A program made the position numbers and the translations under genes. Of a DNA stretch of 27,287 nucleotides, positions 9,911 through 20,409 are shown in pieces (within the stretch, counting starts at the first letter, position 1; every line of letters starts with the position of its first letter). This DNA comes from Sphacelaria rigidula (Eukaryota; Phaeophyceae; Sphacelariales). The stretch lies in assembly GCA_964200075.2 (NCBI GenBank), contig CAXNAA020000121.1:1-27287 (forward strand), written 5' to 3'. The notes beneath the pieces were generated by a model. That model was given only the letters and a program-made list of their open reading frames with translations, was not told the origin of the DNA and ran no database searches.

Positions 9911-12900
9911 GTAAGTTTGCCCACCACCGTACTTAGGCGATTTGCGCAAGCGACTGCACTCGGGCTTCGTCGAGGCAGTCCTGGCACTTGGAGCAGCAGT
10001 GCTTGGCATACCTTGAGCTTGTTTTTTGCTCGTACACTACACGAGACGTGTGTTCCCTCTAGTGCAAACAGTACAGTGTGATGATGGCGAGACTCCGGCT
10101 CGAGCGAACGACAGTCTGCCCTGGACGGCCATGGAATGCCCTGGAGACAACCATGCGTGTTTTGCCGAAACGTGTCTCGTTTCATTTACAGGCAAAACTA
10201 AACTAGTTTCACTATACCTGAACCTGTGTTCTCTTGATCCGCGTACTGTACCCGCACCGGTGTAACGGTACGTCTTGATTCGTCGTACCACCTGCAGCTG
10301 ATGGCTAACCCAGATACTTTCGTGGAGCCCCGCAAGCGTTACACATCGGAGGGAAGCATGTTTTCGATCCACTACACGGCGGACGACAGCAATCGCGTGT
10401 ACAGCGCCGTCACTGATAAGGAGTATCCCCCCCGCATCGCCTTCGCCATGCTGGAAGAGATGCAGACAAAGTTCCTCACCAAGGTAAAGCGGCTAAATCA
10501 ACTAGTAATTATGCGGATCAAAGAGTGCAGTGCGGCACGGGGTTCTTCTAATGGTTTTGAAACTTTTCTTCCGCCGGGAGTTGTTTCACGGTCTTATACG
10601 GTGTATACCAGTGCTACCACTTCGTGTTTCTTTTTGTCTTCACCCCGTTAAACTCGGGGAAGCAATTTCTCACGTTTTTCTTGGCGCCTCTCTTCTTATT
10701 TTCATTTTGTAGGTAGGCTGGAATCTTGAAAAAAAGTCATGAGTTTTGTAAGGAACAGCAGGGACGGTATTGGAAAAGACGAGCCCGGCCAGTTTTTAAG
10801 GGCTGTATGTAACATACGTAGCTGGTAACGACGTCTGTAACCACGAGTTCGAGAGATCGGACTTATGTGCGGAAATAGTAATACTAAAATAATAAACCAA
10901 CACCGTGTAGCTGTCATGAAATGGGGGAGGTAGCGTTTTTTCCTTGGCACAGAGAAGGCCTGCTCGCTTTGCGTGTGGTGTAGCGGAGTACTACTGTAGC
11001 ATGACGATGTCTGTGAAGTTTGGGTGTGGACCTGCAACATGAACCCGACGAACTACCGTAGCCAATTTGCTGTAGCTCCTCAGTTGCCCCGTGTCGAGTG
11101 AGTTTTGAAGGGTAAGAAGGATCGAAGTCCCGTGGCTGCGTACTCCATGTGCGTCGTTGCACATTTTCTTCTGTCCACGGTAATACGTTCCCTCCGTGTC
11201 TCTTTTCGGGCCCTCCTTCGCGTCCTTCTCTGTTGTTGACCTCCTGGGGTGTTTATTTGATCTTGCGTGCATTATGTGCTTTGTTTATCGTGGTATCTCT
11301 CTTATGGGTTGCAGGTGGGAGACAAGTCTCTGACAGCTAGGGAGGGCAGCCTTTCACGGAGTATGAAGTCGAGCTTTAAGGACTTGTGCGTCAAGTATGA
11401 GGACGTGCGTAACGTGGACAGGATGGCGGCGGTGCAGGCAAGTCATTTCACAATACATGGTTTTTTTTCTTCTCAGGAGCCCTTGCATTTTATTTTTCCC
11501 AGGATAGTCACACCTGTTACCCGCATGGTATATGTCATCCTATATCCCACCATTGCCCCGAGTAAAAGACCGCATGCCACCCCGGACTTGCGGAATGAGC
11601 GCCTCTCAGGGAGGAAGGACTCAGATGTTGAATATATTTATGTTGGTGTGATTTGATTTCCACTTTTTTTGTTTTACCCTCTCCCCGGACCGTCATCCCT
11701 GCCCTTTCAACCCCGTGGCTATTATCCTCCAATCCCCAGTATGGGCTATGGCCATGTTCCTCATTCCTCACCCTCGGCATTGAGTGTCAACGCCCAAAGC
11801 CTGTCGTTCTAATTCCTGCCCGAAGTCCTGCCTCTGTAAGGCTTACCGACTCGAAGTCCACGTCGCATTGTCCTGGGTTAGATAGACCGTACCCATCTTC
11901 CACGAGTGCTGTTCACGTTTGTCATTTTGTCTAATGTAATTGGATGGACTATATTGTGTTCAGTATTGCACTCTATGATTAGTCTTGTCATTTATAGGTT
12001 GTCGGTTAGTGTCAGCGTTGTTTTACGCTGGGCAAACGAAGCTCTTCACGGCGTGGCAACTGTTGGACTCCAGGAAGTGTCTGATCGCGTCTTGTGTTTT
12101 CCTTCGCAGTTGGAGGCATTTGTCCATGTAGTACACGCTGTCACTGCAACATGTATATCTACATGAAACAGTGCATACATTTGTAGAGAAGACATTTCGC
12201 GCCAGCATTTCCAACTCCCAGACGTTCAACATATGGTACGTGATACGACATACATCAACATTTTGGTATCGTTCGCTGTGGGGCGCTGCGCTTGTGCAGG
12301 ACAAGGTGGATGTGGTTAAAATGACGATGCAAGACAACATTCAGCAGATGCTCGCCAACGAAGAGCGACTGGACCAAATCAGCCAGAATGCGGAGAACCT
12401 CAACGAACAGGTGGGTGCGCTTGGACATGACATATCGGAACACAATAAATACAATGTAATTACGCTGCAAACCCTCCGATGCGTGGAGTCAGATTTCGCC
12501 CATCTGCTGCGGAACACTACGATTTTTCAAGGGAACAAAGTCAACTTTGGACTTTTTGTGTGCCCCAAGACGCTCACCACAAACCTGTCAAGGAAGAGTC
12601 GGAAAAAGAGTGCGCAGCCCCAGTACATTCGGAGGAGAGAATGAGAGAGATGAGCAGAAATTTCTGCGGTATAATAGATGGTGCACAGTGCAGCACAAGT
12701 AAATCTGGTGACGGGTCGTGAGTGACGAAGGTGCAGTTTCCCCGCAAGGAGTCTGATCGCAGGGTGTCAGTTCGCTGCGGGGTCTGATCGCGCCGCAAGC
12801 GTACAGCCGGCGTGGAAATACTCGCGCTGTCCACGACATTGAAACCTCTGATGAGGCCCATGTCGTGCGTGGAGGTCTCGGGGTATGGGCAGACGAGCAG

Positions 12901-13744
12901 CACACAGCCGGTAATGGTTGTGTGTATATGAGAGTACTCGGCTGTGTTGTCGTTCTACGCGGGGTATGGCTTCGCTTCTTCAGCTTTCGGCTCTCCCCCA
13001 CCGGGAATAAGTGCCTCATGCAGGTCTCTTGTTTTTTTATCTGGTTGTGGTCATGTTGCTTTTGTTGATGCATATTTTGCTCTTGTTGGTTTGATCGGTG
13101 CCGTGCGTAACAGGCGAAGGTGTTTGAGAACCGGTCTTCGGCACTCCGGCGGCAGATGCGGTGCAGAGCCATCAAGGTACGGTACCAAGGATGATGCTGT
13201 AGCAGCACCAGCAGCACCTGCAGCAGTGGTCGTCGCCGTTGTAGTTATGCTATCAGCAGTACATGTTAGGGGTGATGAAGTCCTCGAAGTGCACTCGGTT
13301 TGTAATTTTTAGTGGGTTAGTATCCACACGTTCACTGTCGTCGTGAAAGCATGCGTTGATTTGTTGTGTGGTTGGTTGGTCCCTGTAAGTATCGAAGCAT
13401 GTGAGGATGTCGTACTTGCGCCAATACATACGAAAAACTGTCGTCTCTGTTTTTTTGTCGAGGATTCGTTGCTGACGCGCCACGTAGGTCCCCGAGTAGG
13501 CTGCGCTGAAGCACCAAGCATGTCCCCCGTTCTTTCCCCGAGCGGTGTTGTGCCGTGGGCCATGCACCTTAAACCCGGATTATTCTGCGGCGTGTCGTTT
13601 CCGCGGAGTCGAAAATGATGTACGCCCATGACAATGTTTGTCTCCTGTGTTCCGTTACAGGCGTGGATGGCGCTAGCATTGGTGGTGATTATCCTTCTCA
13701 TCATCATCATCGTGCCGATTGTTCAGCATGCCAAGAACAATTAA
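9833..13744 (+). CDS. Longin-type R-SNARE (VAMP-like), six exons
   Basis: This is a membrane-fusion SNARE, joined from exons 9833-9910 (tentative), 10298-10483, 11315-11437, 12300-12410, 13114-13176 and 13661-13744, all phase 0, giving about 214 residues, the usual size for longin VAMPs. Exon 2 encodes the core of a longin domain, including TDKEYPPRIAFAMLEEM. Exon 3 carries the linker before the SNARE motif (KDLCVKYEDVRNVDRMAAVQ, like the KYDDPSNVDK-type linker of VAMPs). Exons 4-5 encode the R-SNARE coiled coil (VDVVKMTMQDNIQQML onward, then NENL-type heptads). Exon 6 is a C-terminal transmembrane anchor rich in Val, Leu and Ile, followed by a short polar tail. The expected zero-layer Arg reads Asn (about residue 149). 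Intron 3 appears to be GC-AG. The subfamily (VAMP7-like, Sec22-like or Ykt6-like) is undecided, but the transmembrane anchor argues against Ykt6. If the first exon is wrong, the recognised protein starts at ATG 10301. Confidence 0.88.
11438..12299 (+). other. GC-AG intron of the R-SNARE gene
   Basis: The donor reads CAG|GCAAGT, so the intron begins GC. It ends TGTGCAG|GAC. Apart from the C at position 2 the donor fits the consensus closely, as is typical for GC-AG introns. Using the nearest GT instead (11432) would delete the Val-Gln that R-SNAREs keep just before the KVD motif. Confidence 0.75.
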
Positions 13745-14461
13745 ACCGCCCACCATCATATTCGGCCAGAAAAGCGACCGGTAGCTCGATCTCTCAAAGC
13801 CTCTGCAAGCGAGTCTGGAGGATTGGCGTATAAGACACGCGCGCCGGGACGTTGTGACGGTCGACCCGTGTATTTTTCTGTACAGTGCCTACATTCATTC
13901 ATGCCTAAGTTCGTGTTTACATTAGTTCGCTCGAAAATAATGGGGAGGGGGGCGGGGGGATGAAAGAGGGGGAGTCCGTAGCGATGTTTTGGATGTAGCA
14001 GAAGCGTCCGCAACTGCTCATCTTATCAAGTACAGTAGCATCCTACTGGCTGCTATTAGGGCACTTGTCGAGATTGTGTGCGGCGACGGGGAGCTGGTTG
14101 GCAGTTGTTTGTAGGAATGGCGCGCAGGGGGGCAGGGGGGGGTCTTCCGGGTTGCGGGTTTCAATCGGGGTGTTTTTTGTCGCTTTGTTCTTGCGATTTA
14201 TTTCGTGCTTTCTCATTTCGATCGGGGGTGGCGTCATGTATCGGCAGAGTATCTAATGATAACATATCAGCAACATCAGCACAAGCGACTCATCGCTTCA
14301 TATATCGAGTTTCTCTACAATGACACTGCCTGGGAGATACGAACTGCATTCATGCTCGAATGGCACAAGCTTTTCGGAGGTGACGTGAAAGTGCAAGTCA
14401 GCGCACAGCGTGCGACTGTTTTTTTTTTCGCATCAGCGTCCCTAACTTTCTTTTTATATCG
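13745..14461. other. Spacer downstream of the R-SNARE gene
   Basis: I see no gene here. The stretch contains G-rich segments (13946-13980 and 14126-14145). Open frames of 63-91 codons overlap each other and have no recognisable motif. I could not identify a clear polyadenylation signal. Confidence 0.35.
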
Positions 14462-15096
14462 CACCCCTGTGCGATAACTCCGATCCCTGTGTAGAAATCA
14501 AATCGAATCATCTGCTTCTGTGCATTTCACGCACACCCCTGTGCGATAACTCCGACACGTGCGATGCCGAATGGAATCACAGGGGCGACACGTGGTATTC
14601 CCAACGCATACCCCACACCCCTGTGCGATAACTCCGATGTTGATTGAAAATCACACGGGGGGGTACTACTGTTTCTCCATGTGTACTAATGTAGTAGGAT
14701 CCGCTTGCCCTTTAGAAAAGTGCACACAACACACCACACCAAAACGCGGCGAAATTTGGGTGAGAGGTAAAATCTCCACTGAGGTGTACACACATGCACG
14801 CACGCATCCACACGCATACAAACAGATGTATTCCTCCTGCCAGGCCAGAGGTTGCAGGCGGGGAGACGGTGGCTACCGAGTATTCAACGGGAAAGTTTCT
14901 CACTGTTACGCGTGCACCGCCACATTTCCATACACCCGGCAGTGGAGCCCAAGTTATATACGGCGCCGCGAGATGAGAGCACAAAAAGACGAACCGTTGT
15001 TGCAACTCAGTGTGTTCCCCGGTGTTGCAATGGATGGCACGCGACCTCGCACCCGAGAGGTGTATTTTCTCGGAGTTATCGCACCCCTGTGTGATA
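14462..15096 (+). repeat. Repeated CACCCCTGTGCGATAACTCC motif, partly palindromic
   Basis: Three direct copies of a 22-bp motif starting CACCCCTGTGCGATAACTCC lie at 14462-14483, 14534-14555 and 14616-14637. A fourth, related site at 15070-15096 has the opposite half (TCGGAGTTATCGC) before CACCCCTGTG. Combining both halves gives a palindrome, TCGGAGTTATCGCAC then CCCT then its complement. The copies are about 72 and 82 bp apart in otherwise unlike sequence. The function is unknown; a protein-binding array or a foldback remnant would both fit. Confidence 0.7.
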
Positions 15097-15358
15097 CGAA
15101 CGACCCTTGTCAGATCTCCGACCTGTGCGCGTACTCGCGCTTGAACGGTACGCGGATGTCATCTAACGCGCTGCGACATGTGTAACACGATGTGCTGCAC
15201 TTGGCTGCGTCTGCAAGGGTCCTTGGACGCCGCAGATACGTGTACCAGATAATCCTTTGCATCCTATACTCTGCGAAAGTTGAAAGTAAAACGCGCCCCT
15301 TGTACAAGGTGGGCATACGGCATCTCCGACGCTACCGTGTGTTTGATCGCTAACCCTG

Positions 15359-15742
15359 ATGACAGAGTTGGGCGCTCGAGGCGTCGTCTGCGTGGCCTGC
15401 AGAATCACGGATTGGAGGGAGCGGATTCCCGTGCTCTTCTTCGACTACCATATGTGTGGACCAGGAGCGCACTGTCCTCCGTGCAAAATCTCAGTGGACT
15501 ACGAGTAGGTGATGCATGGGCTGACTGTGGTGAGCAGTCGGCGTGCCTTCTTTCATGCTCACTTATCATTTTTCAGCATGTTGAACCGGGTGCGACCACG
15601 CATGTGCTTAAACTTCTGTCTCGTCAACGCTCTTGTGTCTAAGCACATCGTGTGCGCAAAGACCTTCATGTGCCTCCGACCACCCGTGCTGGGACGCCTC
15701 TATGGACAACTTGCCTCAGGAAACACAATGCCCACTCAGTAG
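15359..15742 (+). CDS. Candidate small Cys-rich protein, two exons
   Basis: A possible exon, 15359-15504, reads from ATG to the donor GTAGGT. It is followed by a 72-nt intron (15505-15576) ending in a pyrimidine-rich acceptor (CTTATCATTTTTCAG), then an exon to TAG at 15740-15742. The joined product has about 103 residues and eight or more cysteines, including CVAC and CPPC pairs that could bind zinc. The splice signals are good, but the intron is much shorter than the 341-1,692 nt seen in the other genes, the start codon is not conserved to my knowledge, and I recognise no family. Upstream exons could exist. This may be a chance arrangement. Confidence 0.25.
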
Positions 15743-15887
15743 CTGCGCAACCACTCTGATGGTATCACAGTCAGCCGCTGACTACCCACGCTGCAGCAGA
15801 TTGATGCAGTGCGGAGTGGCGCAACAAGAACCAGCAATGTCATTTGGCAGGAGCAGCACTTGTGCAGGCACCTGCTACTGGTGACCC

Positions 15888-16250
15888 ATGAGTGATGCTA
15901 CGGTAGGGGTGCACAAATATTTTCCAAGATTGGAATTTTTAGAAGCCCCATATTCTATCCAAAATACGACTTATGAAATGTGTGAGATTACGCCAGGATT
16001 ACTTTCCCAGTGTGCCAGGGATACCCCGAATGAATTTGCAAACGGGGATGCCCTGACCCATACTTTTGTGCATCTGGAATCGTTGGGAGCCCCTAAACAA
16101 GACCAGATTTTGCGCAAAAAGTATACCCATACCGTGGCATTGCTCTCATCTGCTTCAAAATCGCAAACATCAAATATCGCCTGTACAGTGTTGGGAAGCG
16201 CCCAACTTCACACATGTGATGCATACAATCAGAAGAGAAAAGAGGCCTGA
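15888..16250 (+). CDS. Uncharacterised 120-codon open frame
   Basis: An uninterrupted frame of 120 residues starts at ATG 15888 and ends 54 bp from the convergent ISY1 stop codon. It has mixed polar composition, no signal peptide, no transmembrane segment and no motif that I recognise. A frame of this length can occur by chance here, so coding is uncertain. Confidence 0.2.
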   Translation: MSDATVGVHKYFPRLEFLEAPYSIQNTTYEMCEITPGLLSQCARDTPNEFANGDALTHTFVHLESLGAPKQDQILRKKYTHTVALLSSASKSQTSNIACTVLGSAQLHTCDAYNQKRKEA

Positions 16251-16303
16251 CGATGTAGCACAACATGCCGGCGTAATGCATTTTTGACCCGTACAAATGC
16301 TTT

Positions 16304-19300
16304 CTACTCTGACAAGTCGTCTTCGGCCGACACACTCCCGTCCAATCGCTTCAGCAGCGATAGCTTCTTCTTTTTCAGGATGGCCTCCTTGATCTTCTCC
16401 TGGGAAGGCACGGGCACGTGTGCTCGCACCTGCGCCGACGTTGCGGCTGAGGCCGCTGCCGCCGCCTGCCCCTTGAGGGGGGTAAAGTGCAAGGCAGTCA
16501 CAGCAGTCACAGGCGACAAGGCAGAGACGCCAAGTATGAGTGTTAATGCTCATGCCCCACAAACAGCGTCATTCCGTGAGTACAAGGTCGCTCATACACG
16601 CAACACCAACACATCTCACCAGAGAAGATTCACCTGCGCACATGTTTTTACTAATCCCCGTCTTCAGACACAAGCGAAGTAGTACCCTGAACAATACCTC
16701 AGTAGCAGGGGACGTTCGCACCGATGTCATCGCTAACACATGCTCGCGCTTGTGCTTGATACCGTTGTAGCAAGCAAAAGTAATACCCCCGGGTAAGCCT
16801 TGTTTCAATCTCAATTTTCTCGACCCGGTGGAACCCTAGGCTGCCGAAAGTTACTGTCTCAGAAATACGGCGTCGAACACAGCTGTAGCGCCAGTTTTTT
16901 CTTGGCATCACCGGCTCTTTCCTTTCAAGAGGTCGAGACTTTTATCCAAGCAGCGGTTAACTTGGTGCATCTACTGGTAGTCACACCTGTGAACATAACT
17001 TCGCACAAAGGTTTTGTTGTTGAGAGCGTGTTAACTTTGTTTCCATTAAGTAAGCAGTCTCTTGAAAACTCCAGGCGCCGCAATCTGTCAGAATTGCAAC
17101 GTAGCTTTTCTGGCGAGTGATGCGCGGCATCTCCGTTAGCACGTGGGCTGTGGAAATCACCCTTAATTTGCCTCTCCCTCTAACATAGTTCAGGTTTTCT
17201 CTTTCCTCCCAAGAACAATATAATATATTTTCAGGTTTCGCCAGAAACATCAACACACCAGCCAATTAAGACCTGAAGATGTAGTCCGAACCGCATGCTG
17301 GCCGTCACCATCACATCTACAGCTGTAATGATAGCATCAGTTAGATGTTCCCTAATGTGCGCTTTTAATTCCCTCATTTGATTGTTTCCATGAGGTGGTG
17401 ATGGGTGGCAGGCCACTTTGGTACCATTTTCATCGCCACAAACCCATAAAAATATGAAAAAAAATATCCTCAGAAACAAAACGTATAAGCAAGCGAAGCG
17501 ACAAGCAAAGGCGTAGCCTGTCACTTACTGCTACTACTATTACTACTACTACTAACATGTCTTCAGGCAAGAGGGTGGTGTATCTCTCGGTTCCGGCAAC
17601 CCGTTTCCGCCCCGATTTTTGTGGGCCAAAGGTGAACACACATCTTAGACCTTACCCGAAAACAGGCTGGAAGAAGTCTGAAGCCAACTACAGGAGCTGC
17701 AGGAATTACGTACAGCACACATATACTCATCAGACGACCTCGTCCTTTCCTTCCCGCTTTCTTTGGAGAGCAGGATAATGTCCATGCAACTCCCCAATGC
17801 AGCCAACCTCTCCTCCTGTTCAGTTGACAAGATTAGATCAACTTCTCTCACTCGCAGCTATCTCCCGATCACATCTCGAAAGAGTATACACCCCTACTCC
17901 GAATTCAGTAGCAGTCGTGAAACTAGAGTCAGAATCAGGGTAGAGATCTGATCGCATCTGACAGCTGAGTAGCTGGGATACAGTGTACCCTAACCCTAAC
18001 CCTAACCCTAAAAATAAAATATTAATGAAAATAAAATAGAGTATCCCCGCCCGCCCGCTCTCCTGGCTTTTCAGGCTAAACAAAAATATACGATAGTCGT
18101 GACATTCTCGAGACAATTGCTACCTCCTATGTGTGATGATTTCGCCATCACAAAGTTTGATACCTGAACGTCCTGCACATCTTCGTCGTCAGCGTCCTCT
18201 GGTTCCTCCTCCCCGTCCTCCTCCCTTCTACGTTTTGCTGCTTGCCACTCGGCCACAGCCTCCTCTACTTTCCGCTTTTCGACCACGGCCTCCTTTGCCA
18301 CCAGAATACCATCCTCCTCGTCCCTGATGTCCGAGGAGCAGTCATGGTAGGGTAGCGGGCGGTAAAGGAAAATGTACAGTATACACAGCGAAAACGTACA
18401 GCGAACAACATCAAAAAGTTTAGCCTTGTATGGGAACGTTGTGAGAAAATGTAGAGCGTGATTGTACAAAAGGCCGAGAACAGTATCAAGTGCAGCACCC
18501 GGAGTAGAAGAGGGAAACATTTTGACGCAGGTAGTGAAAGGGAACGTGGACAAACACCGCTATCACGGGAGGTGATGAGCAATCATAGAAATAGACATGA
18601 CATGCGGAACAAAAGGTGTAGCAGGTGCGAGATGAGAAATACGCGTCCACTTTCTCATGAGCGTCATCGCATAGTGCGACCTCCCTGAAGTATACGAGAG
18701 TGTAGTGCTATACAGTATGCATCAACAATCGAAGGGTGTCGGCCGTCGCAAACAGCTCCTGGTAGGCATTGTAGCTGCCGGGGATGTCAGCCAATATGCG
18801 CTCGAGTGCTCATGGCCCTTTGAAGACATGGAGGAAGAAACCACCGCGTAAGGGCGTGCCCCACCGAGACAGATGACCTGTTTGCTCAATCAGTTTGCAA
18901 ATAGATTTGCGCCCATAAAGACAACTGCCAGACTTATCGAGAACACATTTCGTCCCGATGCAAGCCAGATGTGCACACAGGTTCGAATATGCGGCGGTCT
19001 TAGCTGTCGTCGCGGGTTCATCTCTGCGCCGGTACGGCAAAGACGCGCAAGAAAAGGCAACACCTACACACCGATCCACAAACATGCATGCACAGACATC
19101 AACCATTTATGCGCATTAGCTTCACCGCTACGTCTCGCACATATACACACAACAATCTCTGTTCGATGGAAATCCGTTTCATATTGGCGTAAAGGTGGCC
19201 TCGTGCGCGTCAATTCCGACCAAAAACGTACCGTCGCTGACCCTCGTGTGGGTGCTTTTGGCGCACGTCTGACACAAATTCTCGTTTCCCTCTGAATTCT

Positions 19301-20409
19301 GGAAATATTCGACCGAAGGAAAGCTCATCACGCTCAGCTGATCAATAGCTACGGCTAGACTTACAACTTTATATGTTCGTTCACAGGGGAAGTGAGGCTC
19401 TCACTTTCATGTGTTGTGTTGGGTTGTGCGTCAAACGTTTGCATGTGCTCCTCCGATCGCTACGTTCATGTCGCAGATCATCGGTTTGCGCAAACCGAGT
19501 TCAAAGACTCCTGAACGATTATCAAAAATCTGTCCGCGCGAGCAGATTTTGTGGCAGTCCTCTCGGGAGGTGGTATCGCACCGATCGATCACGGGACCCA
19601 TAACAAAACAGATTTTGAGAAAATTGATTACTCTGCCTCGGCAGAACAGGTCCTAAACTCTCGAATGTCCGTGCCTATGAATCACGGGATACCTGCAGCA
19701 TCCCGTGGGTTAACTTTGGAACCGTCGCGAGCTTCCTCAACCAATCGAGACATGACACACTTGATCTCCCAACCTCAAATCTCAATCCTCAAAACTGCGA
19801 GGCACAAGGTATTATCTATCTCCGCTGTATCGTACTGTGGACGACGTGCGGAGCAATGACGGCACTGTGCTGTACTGTAGAGCATGACAGGCGTTCCTGT
19901 TGAGCCAATTCGACGCACCTGTACCCGTAGTAGTCGGGAGTGATGTACTCATACATAGCCTTCCGAGTTCGCCGCGGATTCTCCACATCCGACTTGTGGA
20001 ATAGCTCACGCACGCCTGGCAAATCTTTCGCTGCACCAAAATATTTGTACCCACCGCCCCCAGGTAACTCCCGTCCATCTGCATCGTACGATTTTGGAGC
20101 ATTTGCAGCATAATCTGGTCCACCTAACTCCAGTATTCGCTTGTCCCAGTGCGTCCGCTCTCGCAAAAGCTTATTGATTTGGTCATTCAGATCGCGAATT
20201 TTGTGCTCCCCGGCTCCGGCATTTTGGATCTCATGCACCCGTTTGCTGGTCTCGCGTATGATATCCCTCCGCCACATCTCCGCGTCTGTCAGATTTTCGC
20301 ACTCTGATGCCAGAAACGGCCGGCGCCCTCTCTCCGGCTTGGCCATCTGCTCCTTCATGGTGGTCCACTTGTTCATCATCATCTGCGCTTTTTCTTCATT
20401 ACGCGCCAT
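16304..20409 (-). CDS. ISY1: ISY1 pre-mRNA splicing factor homologue, three exons
   Basis: ISY1 is a component of the NTC/Prp19-associated spliceosome and acts in the nucleus. The exons on the minus strand are 20409-19919, 18323-18164 and 16471-16304, joined to about 272 residues (human ISY1 is 285). Exon 1 starts MARNEEKAQ and keeps the family blocks RRPFLASEC (29-37), EIQNAG, IRDLNDQINKLLRE (71-84), LGGPDY and YKYFGAAKDLPGVRELF (121-137). Intron 1 splits codon 164 (phase 2) and rejoins as YGYRDEEDG, matching the family's YGYLDEDDG. Exon 2 has an acidic, charged stretch. Exon 3 has an Ala-rich linker and then the conserved C-terminal AHVPVPSQEKIKEAILKKKK. Introns are 1,595 and 1,692 nt with GTGCGT...CAG and GTATCA...CAAG ends. 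Reading through intron 1 instead would stop at 19816. The start of exon 3 is chosen for its pyrimidine tract and phase 0; two CAG sites shortly downstream are alternatives. Confidence 0.92.
17528..17556 (+). repeat. ACT trinucleotide microsatellite in ISY1 intron 2
   Basis: This is a short interrupted run of ACT units within the second intron. No function is apparent. Confidence 0.85.
17988..18011 (+). repeat. Interstitial telomere-like tract (CCCTAA)4
   Basis: Four perfect CCCTAA units are followed by an A/T-rich tail (about 18009-18038). They lie inside ISY1 intron 2, so this is not a chromosome end. The hexamer is the TTAGGG telomere type, unlike the TTTAGGG heptamer of most plants and apicomplexans. 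It may record repair or telomerase-linked insertion. Weaker telomere-like pieces sit at 3331-3349 and 4804-4836. Confidence 0.85.
18852..19653 (+). mobile_element. PIF/Harbinger-like non-autonomous element, copy 2
   Basis: This 802-bp element is flanked by TAA on both sides (18849-18851 and 19654-19656). Its left end, GGGCGTGCCCCACCGAGACA, and the reverse complement of its right end, GGACCTGTTCTGCCGAGGCA, match at about 14 of 20 positions, with mostly transition differences. The interior aligns with copy 1 across nearly its whole length, including the ATGCGGCGGTC, TGCGCATTAGCTTCA and GCTCAGCTGAT regions. It sits entirely within ISY1 intron 1, so it is removed by splicing. It has no coding capacity; the 140-codon frame across it is not conserved in copy 1. 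Confidence 0.78.

Noticed and set aside
12588-13217. 209-codon minus-strand open frame
   Set aside because: It lies antisense to the R-SNARE gene, crosses its exon 13114-13176 and has no recognisable motif, so it is a shadow frame.
14559-15185. 208-codon plus-strand frame
   Set aside because: It includes one copy of the repeated 22-bp motif and part of the related fourth site, and shows no domain. The length alone is not enough to call a gene.
17988-18011. Chromosome end
   Set aside because: Only four units are present, and they are flanked on both sides by ISY1 exons, so the tract is internal.
18873-19295. 140-codon plus-strand frame in ISY1 intron 1
   Set aside because: It lies within the TIR element, and the corresponding frame in copy 1 is broken.
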